DNA from: Acetobacter sacchari
GTDB taxonomy: Bacteria > Pseudomonadota > Alphaproteobacteria > Acetobacterales > Acetobacteraceae
Assembly: GCF_017377715.1 (NCBI RefSeq)
Contig: NZ_JAFVMF010000006.1
Span: forward strand, 1 to 64,000
DNA length: 64,000 nucleotides
Direction: 5' to 3'
Of the stretch, positions 9,322-17,032 are shown in pieces. Made by a program: the position numbers and the translations under genes. Position 1 is the first letter of the stretch, and every line of letters begins with the position of its first letter. The notes under the pieces are model-generated. The model saw nothing but the letters and a program-made list of their open reading frames with translations, was not told the DNA's origin and made no database searches.

Positions 9322-9960
9322 TTAGTGTTTTTCGAGAAGCGCGCCAAGGCGCTGCTTCATCTCGTCCTCGTTCGCGGCGGATTCAATCGTTCCAGCGTAG
9401 CGTCCGTTCGGGTCCATGACGACGATACGGGGGGACATCACGTAAGCATAACCCCATTCAGGATCGGGCTGTTTTTCGATGGGCGCGTGATATTCCTTCG
9501 TCACTGCGTCGAGTGTCGCGGGCGAACCCGTTCCGGCGACGATTCTTGAGCCGAACTGCGTGGCGTAACGCCGCAATTGCTCTGAAAGATCGCGCTGCGG
9601 GTCGAGGCTGATAAACAACGCCGCGACATGCTTTCCGTCCGGATCGACCTGTTTCAGCGCGCCGGTCAGATTCGTAAGGGTTTTAGTACAGGCGTTGTCG
9701 GCGCAATGGATGGCGCCGAACATCATCAACATCCAGCGCCCGCGAAAATCGTTGGCGGTCATCGTTCCGTCGGAGGAATCCATCAACCGGAACGCGCCGC
9801 CGACCTCGTTGCCCTCGCTGTCCACCAAGGGGCCCATTGAATCGGAAAGACGATACGCCCCGTATCCGACGCCAACGGCAAGAAGCGCCGACGCCGCCAG
9901 CACCGTCAGCATTTTACGATCATAACGCTTGCCCGTTGCAAGCTTGCCGCCAGCCATCAA
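9322..9960 (-). CDS. SCO1/SenC-like membrane-anchored thioredoxin-fold protein
   Basis: 212 residues with a single N-terminal membrane anchor at about 17-36 and a periplasmic thioredoxin-like domain. SCO proteins normally deliver copper to the CuA centre of cytochrome oxidase through a CxxxC pair and a distant histidine. Here the pair is C86-ADNA-C91, one residue longer than canonical, and the region before IVVMDPNGRY, which should carry the histidine, reads YVMSP. The copper function is therefore doubtful, and a redox or vestigial role is possible. It overlaps polA by 4 bp and abuts the transporter gene, so it sits inside the operon. Confidence 0.85.
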   Translation of the reverse strand: MMAGGKLATGKRYDRKMLTVLAASALLAVGVGYGAYRLSDSMGPLVDSEGNEVGGAFRLMDSSDGTMTANDFRGRWMLMMFGAIHCADNACTKTLTNLTGALKQVDPDGKHVAALFISLDPQRDLSEQLRRYATQFGSRIVAGTGSPATLDAVTKEYHAPIEKQPDPEWGYAYVMSPRIVVMDPNGRYAGTIESAANEDEMKQRLGALLEKH

Positions 9961-12716
9961 TGCGCCTCCGCCCAGTTCGCGCCAATTCCAGTCTCGACCA
10001 CAAGCGGCGCCTTGAGCGTCGCCGCGGTTTCCATCACCGTCTTCACAAGCGCCGCCGTTTCCTTCGCGGCGTCCGCCTCCACCTCGAACAGCAGTTCGTC
10101 ATGCACCTGCAGCAGCATCGTAGCCGGAAGGCTTGCGTCAGCCAGCGCCGAAGGCAGACGTACCATGGCGCGCTTGATGATGTCCGCGGCCCCGCCTTGC
10201 AGCGGCGCGTTGATGGCCTGCCGTTCGGCGTAGTTCCGTCGGGCTGCGTTCTTCTCGTTAATGCCGGGGACGTAGCATCGACGCCCGAACGGCGTCAGCA
10301 CGTAGCCGTGCTCTTTCGCTTCGGCGCGCCGTCCTTCCATATAATCGCGAATGCCGGGGTAGCGGGCGAAGTAGGCGTCGATATACGCTCGAGCCTCTCC
10401 GGGCGAGATGCCAAGTTGCTTGGCCAGCCCGAAGGCGGAAATGCCGTAAATGATGCCGAAATTGATCGCCTTTGCACGTCGCCGCGTCAGCGGGTCCATG
10501 CCCTCGATGGGCGTCCCGAATACTTCCGACGCCGTGCGGGCGTGGATGTCCTGACCGAGTTCGAAGGCCTCAAGCAGGGTGGGTACGTCCGCGACGCTGG
10601 CCAGAAGGCGGAGTTCGATCTGGGAGTAGTCTGCTGAGATCAGGGCTTTTCCCGGAGGCGCGATGAAGCAGTGTCTGATGCGCGCGCCTTCTTCCGTGCG
10701 GATGGGAATGTTCTGGAGATTGGGGTCGTTGGAAGAGAGACGCCCCGTCGTCGTGATCGCCATCTGGAACGACGTGTGCACGCGTGCGGTCGACTGGTCC
10801 ATTTCCTGCACCAGCGCATCGGTGTAGGTGCTTTTCAGTTTCGCGAGTTGCCGCCAGGCGAGAATCCGCTCCGGAAGTTCAAGCCCCTGATCTGCGAGAT
10901 CCTGCAGGACGGAGGAGTCCGTACTCCATGCGCCTGCCTTGCCGCGTTTGCCGCCCGGCAGTCCCATTTCGTCGAACAGAATTTCGCCAAGCTGTTTCGG
11001 CGAACCAACATTGAACGGGCGCCCGGCCAGCGCGCAGATCTGCCCCTCCATCTCCGTCATGCGTGCGGCGAAGTCCTCGGACAAACGGCGCAGCTGGGGC
11101 GCGTCGACCTTGACCCCGGCCTTTTCCATATCGGCCAGCACGCCGATCAGGGGACGTTCAAGCTGTTCGTAAAGAGCCAGCGCCTGATTGGTCCGCAGCG
11201 TCGGGCGCAGCGCAAGCCAAAGGCGAAGCGTGACGTCTGCGTCTTCCGCCGCGTATTCCGTAGCCCGCTTTACCGGAACCTGATGGAAGGGAACGCGGTT
11301 GCGCCCGGTCCCGGTGACTTCGTCATAGGAAATGGGCGTGTGGCCCAGATGGAGCTTCGCAAGCTCGTCCATCCCTTGACCATGCAGACCGGCGGACTGC
11401 GCGTAGGAGATCAGCATCGTGTCGTCGATCGGGGCGATGTCGGCGGCCTCGGCGCGTGCGAGTATCAGAAGGTCGAATTTGGCGTTGTGAAAAACCTTCA
11501 GAACACCGGGGTCTGTCAGAAGCGGCGCGAGGATTTCAACCGCCGTCGCAGTATCGAGTTGCTCCCCTGTCGGCTGGTCCAGCGTGCCCTCGTGCAACAA
11601 TGGCACGTAACAGGCGTGGCCCGGAGCGGTCGCCAGAGAAAAACCGACCATGCGGGCCTGCAGAGGATCGAGGCCGTCGGTTTCGGTGTCGAGCGCGCAG
11701 ACGCCAGCCGTGCGAGCGTCCGCGACCCACGTGGCGAGAACCCCCGCGTCGGTCACCGTATCGTATTCGTTATAAGGCGCCGCGTCCGGAGCCGGGGTCG
11801 GCTCTCGCGCGGCGCTCACGTTCTGTCTCGCCGGGCGGGGCGATGCGCTCTCTCCCAGTCCAAAACGGTGGCGCACGGAACGGAACCCCATGCGATCCAG
11901 CCAGTCGCCGAGAACGGCGAGGTCAGGGTCGCGTAGCCCCAGTTCATCGACGGGCAGGGGCAGGGGCGCGTGCGCGTCCAGTGTGACGAGTTTCAGTGAG
12001 ATCCGGGCGGCTTCGGCGTGCTCGATCAGAGAATCGCGGCGCTTCGACGCCTTCATTGTGGGGGCGGCTTCCAGCACCGCTTCAAGCGTGCCGAATTCGT
12101 TGATCAGAGCCGACGCCGTTTTGGGGCCGATCCCGGGCACGCCGGGCACGTTGTCGGTGGGGTCGCCCATCAGGGCCTGCACCTCGGCCACCTTGTCCGG
12201 GCCGACGCCGAACTTGGCTTCGACTTCCGTGGGGCCGATGGGCTTCTGCTTGATGGGGTCGAGCATGTCGACATTGGGGCCGAGTAATTGCATCAGGTCC
12301 TTGTCGGACGAGACGATCGTGCACTGGCCGCCCGCTTCCGCCACCGTACGCGCATACGCCGCTATCAGATCGTCCGCTTCGTAACCGGCAAGCTCCACGC
12401 CAGGCACGCCGAAAGCGGCGGTGGCCTCGCGTATCAGCGAGAACTGGGGAATCAGATCTTCCGGCGGATCGGGACGGTGGGCTTTGTACTGGGGGTAGAT
12501 GTCAGAGCGGAATGTCTGGCGACTGGTGTCGAAAACGACGGCCAGATGGGTTCCGACATGCTCGCGCATCAACCGGGTCAGCATGTTGCAGAACCCGAAC
12601 ACGGCGTTCACCGGGACGCCGTCCGGGCTGCTCATCGGCGGAAGGGCATGAAAGGCGCGGAAAATGAAGCCGCTGCCGTCAATGAGGACGAGGTGCGGCG
12701 GTGTCGGAGTGCTCAT
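9957..12716 (-). CDS. polA: DNA polymerase I
   Basis: Full-length 919-residue polymerase for gap filling and RNA primer removal. The 5' nuclease domain covers about 1-290 with GYEADDLIAAYA and GIGPKTASALI. The 3'-5' exonuclease domain (about 330-520) keeps all three motifs: DTETDG, HNAKFD and YAAEDAD, so proofreading should be active. The polymerase domain has motif A DYSQIELRLLAS, motif B RRRAKAINFGIIYG and motif C LLQVHDELLFE. It is the first gene of a minus-strand run with 4 bp overlap into the SCO-like gene and then a peptide transporter, an unusual arrangement. Confidence 0.97.
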   Translation of the reverse strand: MSTPTPPHLVLIDGSGFIFRAFHALPPMSSPDGVPVNAVFGFCNMLTRLMREHVGTHLAVVFDTSRQTFRSDIYPQYKAHRPDPPEDLIPQFSLIREATAAFGVPGVELAGYEADDLIAAYARTVAEAGGQCTIVSSDKDLMQLLGPNVDMLDPIKQKPIGPTEVEAKFGVGPDKVAEVQALMGDPTDNVPGVPGIGPKTASALINEFGTLEAVLEAAPTMKASKRRDSLIEHAEAARISLKLVTLDAHAPLPLPVDELGLRDPDLAVLGDWLDRMGFRSVRHRFGLGESASPRPARQNVSAAREPTPAPDAAPYNEYDTVTDAGVLATWVADARTAGVCALDTETDGLDPLQARMVGFSLATAPGHACYVPLLHEGTLDQPTGEQLDTATAVEILAPLLTDPGVLKVFHNAKFDLLILARAEAADIAPIDDTMLISYAQSAGLHGQGMDELAKLHLGHTPISYDEVTGTGRNRVPFHQVPVKRATEYAAEDADVTLRLWLALRPTLRTNQALALYEQLERPLIGVLADMEKAGVKVDAPQLRRLSEDFAARMTEMEGQICALAGRPFNVGSPKQLGEILFDEMGLPGGKRGKAGAWSTDSSVLQDLADQGLELPERILAWRQLAKLKSTYTDALVQEMDQSTARVHTSFQMAITTTGRLSSNDPNLQNIPIRTEEGARIRHCFIAPPGKALISADYSQIELRLLASVADVPTLLEAFELGQDIHARTASEVFGTPIEGMDPLTRRRAKAINFGIIYGISAFGLAKQLGISPGEARAYIDAYFARYPGIRDYMEGRRAEAKEHGYVLTPFGRRCYVPGINEKNAARRNYAERQAINAPLQGGAADIIKRAMVRLPSALADASLPATMLLQVHDELLFEVEADAAKETAALVKTVMETAATLKAPLVVETGIGANWAEAH

Positions 12717-12767
12717 GAACGCCGAAATCGCACGTTCGCGCGCATCTTCATAGACCGCGCGTGCGGC

Positions 12768-12983
12768 TCAGTGGGCGTCGTCATGCCCCGCTGCGGGGTC
12801 GAGCACGAACAGGCGCGAGCAATAAGGGCAGAAAGTCTGGTGCCCGCCGATCTTCAGCCAGACCTTGGGATGTCCCAGAGCGGCCAGCCCGCCATCGCAG
12901 GAAATCTTGCGCGTATGGACGATCACCGTCTCGACATGGCCGAGGCGCGGGCGCGGCGTGGGGTTCGTAGGCTGGATCAGCAT
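12768..12983 (-). CDS. zinc-finger domain protein (zf-CHCC family)
   Basis: 71 residues. The conserved part SCDGGLAALGHPKVWLKIGG followed by CPYCSRLFVL matches the CHCC zinc-finger family related to the NDUFS6 subunit of complex I, with ligands in the pattern C...H...CxxC. Function in bacteria is not settled. It lies 51 bp upstream of polA on the same strand and may share its promoter. Confidence 0.85.
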   Translation of the reverse strand: MLIQPTNPTPRPRLGHVETVIVHTRKISCDGGLAALGHPKVWLKIGGHQTFCPYCSRLFVLDPAAGHDDAH

Positions 12984-13040
12984 CGGGTTGTCCTGTCCTG
13001 CGTGCCCACCGGAAAGTCGGTTGGCCTTTGAAGCGAGGCA

Positions 13041-14135
13041 ATGATACGCGTGAACGCCGTGACTTCAAACCATATGCACGCCCTTGTGTCCGCGTTTCGC
13101 GGGTGCGGCGCATTCCACAGGCGTCTGGCTCTGGGCGGCGCCATGCTTGTTGCTTCGCTGGCGGTCGCATGCAGCGCCGATCCGGTGGTCCATGTTCCTG
13201 CGCGTTACGCAGAGGATGCGCGGCGGGTTCCGCCCGATTTTAATCTGAAGCTTTCTGACGGCGCGCAGATTCCTGTTCGGACCTGGGGAACGTCGACCGC
13301 TCGGCCACGGGCTGCGATTCTCGCACTGCATGGATTCGACGACAGCCGCGACGCATGGGAGTTCGCTGCGCCAACGCTTGCCGAGCGGGGCCTCGTTCTC
13401 TGGTCCCCCGACCAGCGCGGCTTCGGCGAAGCGCCTCGTCGTGGAGACTGGGTTGGCGCCGCCCGCATGGTGAGGGATGTGCGAGAGGAACTGGCTCTGT
13501 TGGCCAAAGCATACCCCGGCACGCCCATCTTTTTGATGGGCGAAAGCATGGGCGGCGCGATCGCTATACTGACGATGACCGCCCCCGATGCGCCACATGT
13601 CGCAGGAACCATACTTCTGGCTCCCGCTGTGTGGACCGTTGGCGGCGTGGCGGCGTTGCCCGTGCGGATCGCCGCCGCTCTTGCCCCTGACGGTCGTGTG
13701 ACAGGGCGCGAACTGCCGGTGCATGTCACGGCCAGCGACAATATGGCCGCCCTCCGCAGGCTTTACTTCGATCCGCTCACCCTTCGTTCGACGAAGCTGT
13801 CCGCATTGAGCGGGCTGATAGACCTGATGTCCAGCGCCGCAAGGGCGGCGCTGGACCTGCGTGGCCCCGTATTGCTCGTTTACGGCGATCAGGATCAGCT
13901 TGTTCCGTCCGCTGCGATGGCGCAGGTCTGGCGCAATCTTCCGCAGAACGTCCGGCGCGACCTGATTCCCGGCGGTCATCATCTCATGCTGCGCGATCGG
14001 AGGCGGGACAGGGTGACGGCCGATATTGCAAGCTGGATCAACGCGCCCGACACGCCGCTTCCCTCGGGAGGCGATGTCGCGGCGGCCGTGTGGGCCACGC
14101 TTAACGACGCAGCGCCGCGGAGTGCGGGGCGGTGA
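13041..14135 (+). CDS. alpha/beta hydrolase, monoglyceride lipase/lysophospholipase type
   Basis: 364 residues. After an N-terminal export signal (hydrophobic core about 28-42 ending AVACS, close to but not a perfect lipobox) comes a Hydrolase_4 domain: oxyanion region LHGFDDSRDAW, nucleophile elbow GESMGGA, acid in YGDQDQLVP and catalytic histidine in GGHHLMLRD. It probably hydrolyses acylglycerols or lysophospholipids at the envelope. The start could also be the ATG 33 bp downstream. Transcribed away from the polA operon. Confidence 0.88.
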   Translation: MIRVNAVTSNHMHALVSAFRGCGAFHRRLALGGAMLVASLAVACSADPVVHVPARYAEDARRVPPDFNLKLSDGAQIPVRTWGTSTARPRAAILALHGFDDSRDAWEFAAPTLAERGLVLWSPDQRGFGEAPRRGDWVGAARMVRDVREELALLAKAYPGTPIFLMGESMGGAIAILTMTAPDAPHVAGTILLAPAVWTVGGVAALPVRIAAALAPDGRVTGRELPVHVTASDNMAALRRLYFDPLTLRSTKLSALSGLIDLMSSAARAALDLRGPVLLVYGDQDQLVPSAAMAQVWRNLPQNVRRDLIPGGHHLMLRDRRRDRVTADIASWINAPDTPLPSGGDVAAAVWATLNDAAPRSAGR

Positions 14136-14239
14136 CAATGGGCGCTGCTTCCAGAATTGGGGCGGAGGCGGGTTTTTCTCTCAGAGCCGCCTCTTGCGGC
14201 TTGGCAAACGCATGAAGTCTGGAGTAGGGAGAACCCGCT

Positions 14240-14316
14240 GGACCCGTAGCTCAGCTGGATAGAGCGTCGCCCTCCGAAGGCGAAGGTCGAAGGTTCGAAT
14301 CCTTTCGGGTCCGCCA
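14240..14316 (+). tRNA. tRNA-Arg (anticodon CCG)
   Basis: A complete 77-nt cloverleaf: acceptor GGACCCG pairs with CGGGTCC. The D arm is GCTC/GAGC, the anticodon stem TCGCC/GGCGA with loop CTCCGAA, the T arm GAAGG-TTCGAAT-CCTTT, and CCA is encoded. Anticodon CCG reads the CGG arginine codon. It borders the accessory stretch up to 17.2 kb. Confidence 0.98.
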
Positions 14317-14317
14317 G

Positions 14318-14341
14318 AGTGGCAGAAATCCGCCACTTTTT
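14318..14341 (+). terminator. intrinsic terminator of tRNA-Arg
   Basis: AGTGGC and GCCACT form a 6-bp stem around an 8-nt loop, followed directly by TTTTT. It begins two bases after the CCA end of the tRNA. Confidence 0.85.
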
Positions 14342-14404
14342 ACGAGTCGGAAGTGTTAAACTTTGAAGGTTTCACACTCGGCTTCAGCAAAGAAATCGCC
14401 TCAC

Positions 14405-14548
14405 TCATGGCGTTATCCAATCGATAATGGTCCGCAGGACGCTTCCGATAACCGTGACGGCGAACTGCAAGCATTCATTGATGAACGATAAGGCTTTACC
14501 GATCCCAACCAAAATCCTGCGCGCTCGGCTCTTGGGCCGGTCACTCAT
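14405..14548 (-). CDS. small hypothetical protein (47 aa)
   Basis: A short frame beginning with a basic stretch (SDRPKSRARR) and continuing with a hydrophobic helix (CLQFAVTVIGSVLRTIIDW), so a small membrane-associated protein if real. Its ATG overlaps the stop of the upstream 59-codon frame in an ATGAGTGA arrangement, which suggests translational coupling. I recognise no family. Confidence 0.4.
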   Translation of the reverse strand: MSDRPKSRARRILVGIGKALSFINECLQFAVTVIGSVLRTIIDWITP

Positions 14549-14720
14549 CCCCGCACCTCACGATCTTCCATCCCGATCCCCTGAGACTGTTCACGACCCT
14601 CTCGGCGTCCTCGCAGGTGAACTCTCGGCTGTTGTATTCGATGTAATCGGTTCCTTCGTCGTCGCGCTTACGCTCCTGTGGTCCAGTTCGTGGCAACAGA
14701 CGATCGAGCGCCAGAAACAC
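14541..14720 (-). CDS. small hypothetical ORF, chimeric N-terminus from a duplication
   Basis: A 59-residue frame from a possible GTG at 14720. Its first residues (VFLALDRLL) lie in a segment duplicated from the membrane-protein gene at 14779-15042. The copy carries four A instead of three at 14727-14730, which breaks the upstream frame that would otherwise read ALFIVVFLALDRLL. The remainder, with RKRDDEGTDYIEYNSREF and WKIVRCGDE, is unrelated to the parent. It could be a gene fragment or a novel small protein. Confidence 0.35.
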   Translation of the reverse strand: MFLALDRLLPRTGPQERKRDDEGTDYIEYNSREFTCEDAERVVNSLRGSGWKIVRCGDE

Positions 14721-14745
14721 GACGATAAAACAGGGCGACGAGGGT
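14674..14745. repeat. degenerate direct repeat, copy A
   Basis: About 70 bp aligning at roughly 85 percent by eye with 14955-15031, including the shared core AGACGATCGAGCGCCAG. It differs by scattered substitutions and one extra A in the homopolymer at 14727-14730. Confidence 0.85.
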
Positions 14746-14778
14746 GACGTGGTAAAAAAGGCTTCCGGGCACCTGAGA

Positions 14779-15042
14779 TTACACCCGGCGACGACTGTGG
14801 CGCGAGGCCAACACTACTGCGCCAATGGCGACCAAGACTGACACGATATCGCATAGGCCGGTCATGAACTGGTGACGATCATCAGCGCCGCTCAAGCCAA
14901 GCTGGTGCTGGAGCCATTCCATCGGGGCCGAATAGCCAAGCTCTGTCAGATACGCGCCTATGGTCCAGTTTGTGAGCAGCAGACGATCGAGCGCCAGGAA
15001 CACGACGATAAACAGGGCGATGAGCGCGAGGCGGCGAATCAT
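14779..15042 (-). CDS. small two-helix membrane protein, candidate immunity partner
   Basis: 87 residues with two predicted transmembrane helices: about 4-23 (LALIALFIVVFLALDRLLL) and about 64-80 (CDIVSVLVAIGAVVLAS), joined by a roughly 40-residue loop containing MEWLQHQLGLSGADD. The ATG is 6 bp after the stop of the Tlde1-like gene, so the two are probably co-translated. Position and membrane location suggest an immunity or anchoring role, but known Tldi1 immunity proteins are periplasmic and I see no similarity to them. Confidence 0.6.
   Translation of the reverse strand: MIRRLALIALFIVVFLALDRLLLTNWTIGAYLTELGYSAPMEWLQHQLGLSGADDRHQFMTGLCDIVSVLVAIGAVVLASRHSRRRV
14955..15031. repeat. degenerate direct repeat, copy B
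   Basis: The counterpart of 14674-14745. It lies inside the intact 87-residue membrane-protein gene and covers the codons of its N-terminal helix, so this copy is probably the source. Confidence 0.85.
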
Positions 15043-15048
15043 TTTACG

Positions 15049-15525
15049 TCAACCGTCCCGTAATACCGGAGGCTCGTTCCGGGCGCGTATGCGGGGGGGT
15101 GAGGCCAGCAATCGCGTCCGCAGCATCGTGAAGCGTCCCGGATCGGAGAGAGTGATGCAGCCGTCGCTATAGCCGAGTGTCCCGACCGGATGCAGTCGGA
15201 AATTGCCACGCTTCACGCCTTGAATAAAGGTCCAGTCGTCAATCTTCCCATCGTCCGCATAGAGCGCGAACCAAAGCGCATTGTCGCTGGTGTTGGACGC
15301 ATTGTGCAGGAAATCCCACAGCCATCCGAGTCGTCCGCCGGACTGTCGGTCGATGATGTAATATCGCCCTGGGGGCAGCGCGCCACGCTCCGCCAGGGAA
15401 ACGTTTTTGGGGTCGTTGATCCAGCCCTTGCGGCCAGAAAACGCCGGGTAGGAAACGCCGTCGCACACCAGCGCGCTTATGGGCTTGCTGTTCAGTGAAA
15501 ACGTGCATTGCGCCAATTCCGGCAT
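15049..15525 (-). CDS. Tlde1-type (DUF2778) peptidoglycan-targeting protein
   Basis: 158 residues with the DUF2778 signature LHPVGTLGYSDGCITL; H112 and C123 are the expected catalytic pair of the L,D-transpeptidase-like fold. Proteins of this family (Tlde1) are type VI effectors with L,D-carboxypeptidase/exchange activity on target-cell peptidoglycan. No signal peptide is present, consistent with delivery by a secretion machine. PPGRYYIIDRQSGG near residue 51 is also typical of the family. First gene of a small minus-strand operon with the membrane protein downstream. Effector function here is inferred. Confidence 0.8.
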   Translation of the reverse strand: MPELAQCTFSLNSKPISALVCDGVSYPAFSGRKGWINDPKNVSLAERGALPPGRYYIIDRQSGGRLGWLWDFLHNASNTSDNALWFALYADDGKIDDWTFIQGVKRGNFRLHPVGTLGYSDGCITLSDPGRFTMLRTRLLASPPRIRARNEPPVLRDG

Positions 15526-16042
15526 GGTAATTCCGTATCAAAAATAATCCTATTCGATTAAATGCACAGGATATCCGGCGTCAACGTTATCCGTGCCTCC
15601 GCGTGGTAAGCTTGCCTCGAATGGAATCCTCAGTCGCGAGGGGCCAAGGAACGAACGGCAGATACGCCTTGGCAACTGTGTTTAGTCCCGGGGTTCCCGC
15701 GTCAGCAGTGAAGAGTTTTTCGTCATTTTCGACTATGAGGCTACTGCAAGACGTCGAAATATTGGGGTCTTCGTGTCGGCATACGACCTGACGAAAGCCA
15801 CTCAGGAATCATTGGATATTCACTTGGTAAGGCCCTTGGCGCGCGAGACGACGTTGCAGGCGGGGGGATGGGCGCCGGTATGAGGCGGCGGGTGCTGCGG
15901 TTGGCATAGAAACAGGCCCCGGCGCTGTTATAACGGCTGGGGTGGGGGCGGCGATTGGAGGCGTGGATGGATATTTCGGCGCCACAAGCCTGAGCAAGTA
16001 TCTGTGGGGTGATAATGGAACAAAGTGACGAGATGACCCGCC
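15526..16042. pseudogene. decayed coding stretch, glycine-rich C-terminal fragment
   Basis: No intact gene. On the plus strand one frame reads DYEATARRRNIGVFVSAYD near 15735-15790 and ends at a stop at about 15880. After a frame change a glycine/alanine-rich run follows (AAGAAVGIETGPGAVITAG, then GAAIGGVDGYFGAT), ending at 16028. Such glycine-zipper tails occur in bacteriocin and type VI effector proteins. I read it as a frameshifted remnant, but chance open frames cannot be excluded. Confidence 0.35.
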
Positions 16043-16246
16043 GTGGGTTGCGTTGCCGTCTATGGGCCCCTGGGAGCCGGTTGGACAGGGCTTCAGCAAT
16101 CCGTCATGGTGGACTGGGCGCCGTTCTGGCGAAATCTGACCGATGAGCAGAAGGCAGATTACCTCAACAGGTGGAATGCGTCCCCCGAATGGCGAGACGC
16201 TATTGACGTGAGATACAACGTGACAGGCGAAGAACTTACAGAATAA
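16043..16246 (+). CDS. small hypothetical protein (67 aa)
   Basis: A GTG-started frame. The C-terminal half (FWRNLTDEQKADYLNRWNAS) is acidic, helical and compositionally protein-like, while the first 20 residues are less convincing; an internal ATG at residue 22 is an alternative start. It immediately follows the glycine-rich remnant, as an immunity or partner gene would, but no family is recognised. Confidence 0.4.
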   Translation: MGCVAVYGPLGAGWTGLQQSVMVDWAPFWRNLTDEQKADYLNRWNASPEWRDAIDVRYNVTGEELTE

Positions 16247-16322
16247 GTCAGAGAGTTTCGTAATTAATTCGGCGAGGAAGCCAAGGGACGCGGCGGCTTC
16301 CTCGGTCGAATTAAGAGTATTT

Positions 16323-16478
16323 TCAGGATCGGGTGACTTTATTAAGGTTAAATTTGGCAGCGAGCGTAAGGGTATCTCGATATTCTTTGTAATTGTGCCA
16401 TGCCCGCTTTTCGCCATTCTCATCGGCTGGCCCCGATGCAGGATGCTGTGTCACGATGAGAAACGGTAAGGCGGGCAT
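16323..16478 (-). CDS. small hypothetical ORF (51 aa)
   Basis: ATG-started frame beginning MPALPFLIVTQHPASG, soluble and of mixed composition. No ribosome binding site is obvious and no family is recognised. It lies between the plus-strand 67-codon frame and the RMF-like gene. Confidence 0.25.
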   Translation of the reverse strand: MPALPFLIVTQHPASGPADENGEKRAWHNYKEYRDTLTLAAKFNLNKVTRS

Positions 16479-16541
16479 GAAGCGGCGGGCGGAGGGTTTT
16501 CGGAATCAGATAGCTGCCATCGGCAGAAGTCGCCGACATCA

Positions 16542-16796
16542 TCACCAGTAATGCCGGTCATCCCATTCCCGTGCTCTCTCTCCAATCAGCCAGGCTTCGC
16601 GAATGTCGGGCGGTCCACTGGGAGGTTCGTCTCCGGGAAGCGCCAAAAATCCCAATTCGAAAGCATGTCGCAGGTTGGGGGCATCCGGCGCTGTGGGGCG
16701 TTCATCTGTGGCTCGAACATACCCTTGCACCCATGCCAAGGTTGCCCTCAATGGGTTCGGAAATATCCACATGGGAGCGAGATGCAGCCTCGGCAT
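16542..16796 (-). CDS. RMF/CrpP-like small protein
   Basis: 84 residues. The C-terminal part, LRHAFELGFLALPG followed by IREAWLIGERARE, has the A..x..G..A and W..G...A spacing of ribosome modulation factor and the related CrpP-type small proteins common on alphaproteobacterial mobile elements. RMF itself dimerises ribosomes in stationary phase; this similarity is by eye and weak. The start is uncertain: an ATG at 16772 (MWIFPNPLRA) is also possible. Confidence 0.45.
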   Translation of the reverse strand: MPRLHLAPMWIFPNPLRATLAWVQGYVRATDERPTAPDAPNLRHAFELGFLALPGDEPPSGPPDIREAWLIGERAREWDDRHYW

Positions 16797-17032
16797 ACGG
16801 CGAGACTATTCGGTCCGTGGGTTTCGAGCCCGACAATATATCGGTAATCATCGTGAAAAATCGCCGGCCGATCGAAATTGCGGATGAGACTTTTTCATGG
16901 AACACGCAAAAGCGTCTCTACGACTCAGGCGTCAGCCTCGATGTGCCACACCGACGTCGTGATGCGGACCATAGGTCTGATTGGCCCAGGAAAATCCGTG
17001 TGGCGGGCGGCGCAAACTGTTCGCCCGGATAA
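16734..17032 (+). CDS. possible small hypothetical ORF
   Basis: A plus-strand frame that overlaps the 5' end of the RMF-like gene on the other strand. Its middle (TIRSVGFEPDNISVIIVKNR) looks protein-like, but the last 30 residues are rich in R, D and G and resemble translated noncoding DNA. It is probably a gene fragment, if anything. Confidence 0.2.

Noticed and set aside
10671-11936. 421-codon plus-strand frame inside polA
   Set aside because: Antisense to conserved polymerase and exonuclease motifs; arginine-rich shadow without any family feature.
13065-14138. 357-codon minus-strand frame over the alpha/beta hydrolase
   Set aside because: The plus strand has a complete catalytic triad and export signal; the minus frame has no recognisable motif.
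14240-14316. Phage attachment repeat derived from the tRNA-Arg 3' end
   Set aside because: I scanned the stretch to 17.2 kb by eye for a second copy of the tRNA 3' end and did not find one, so no att site is called.
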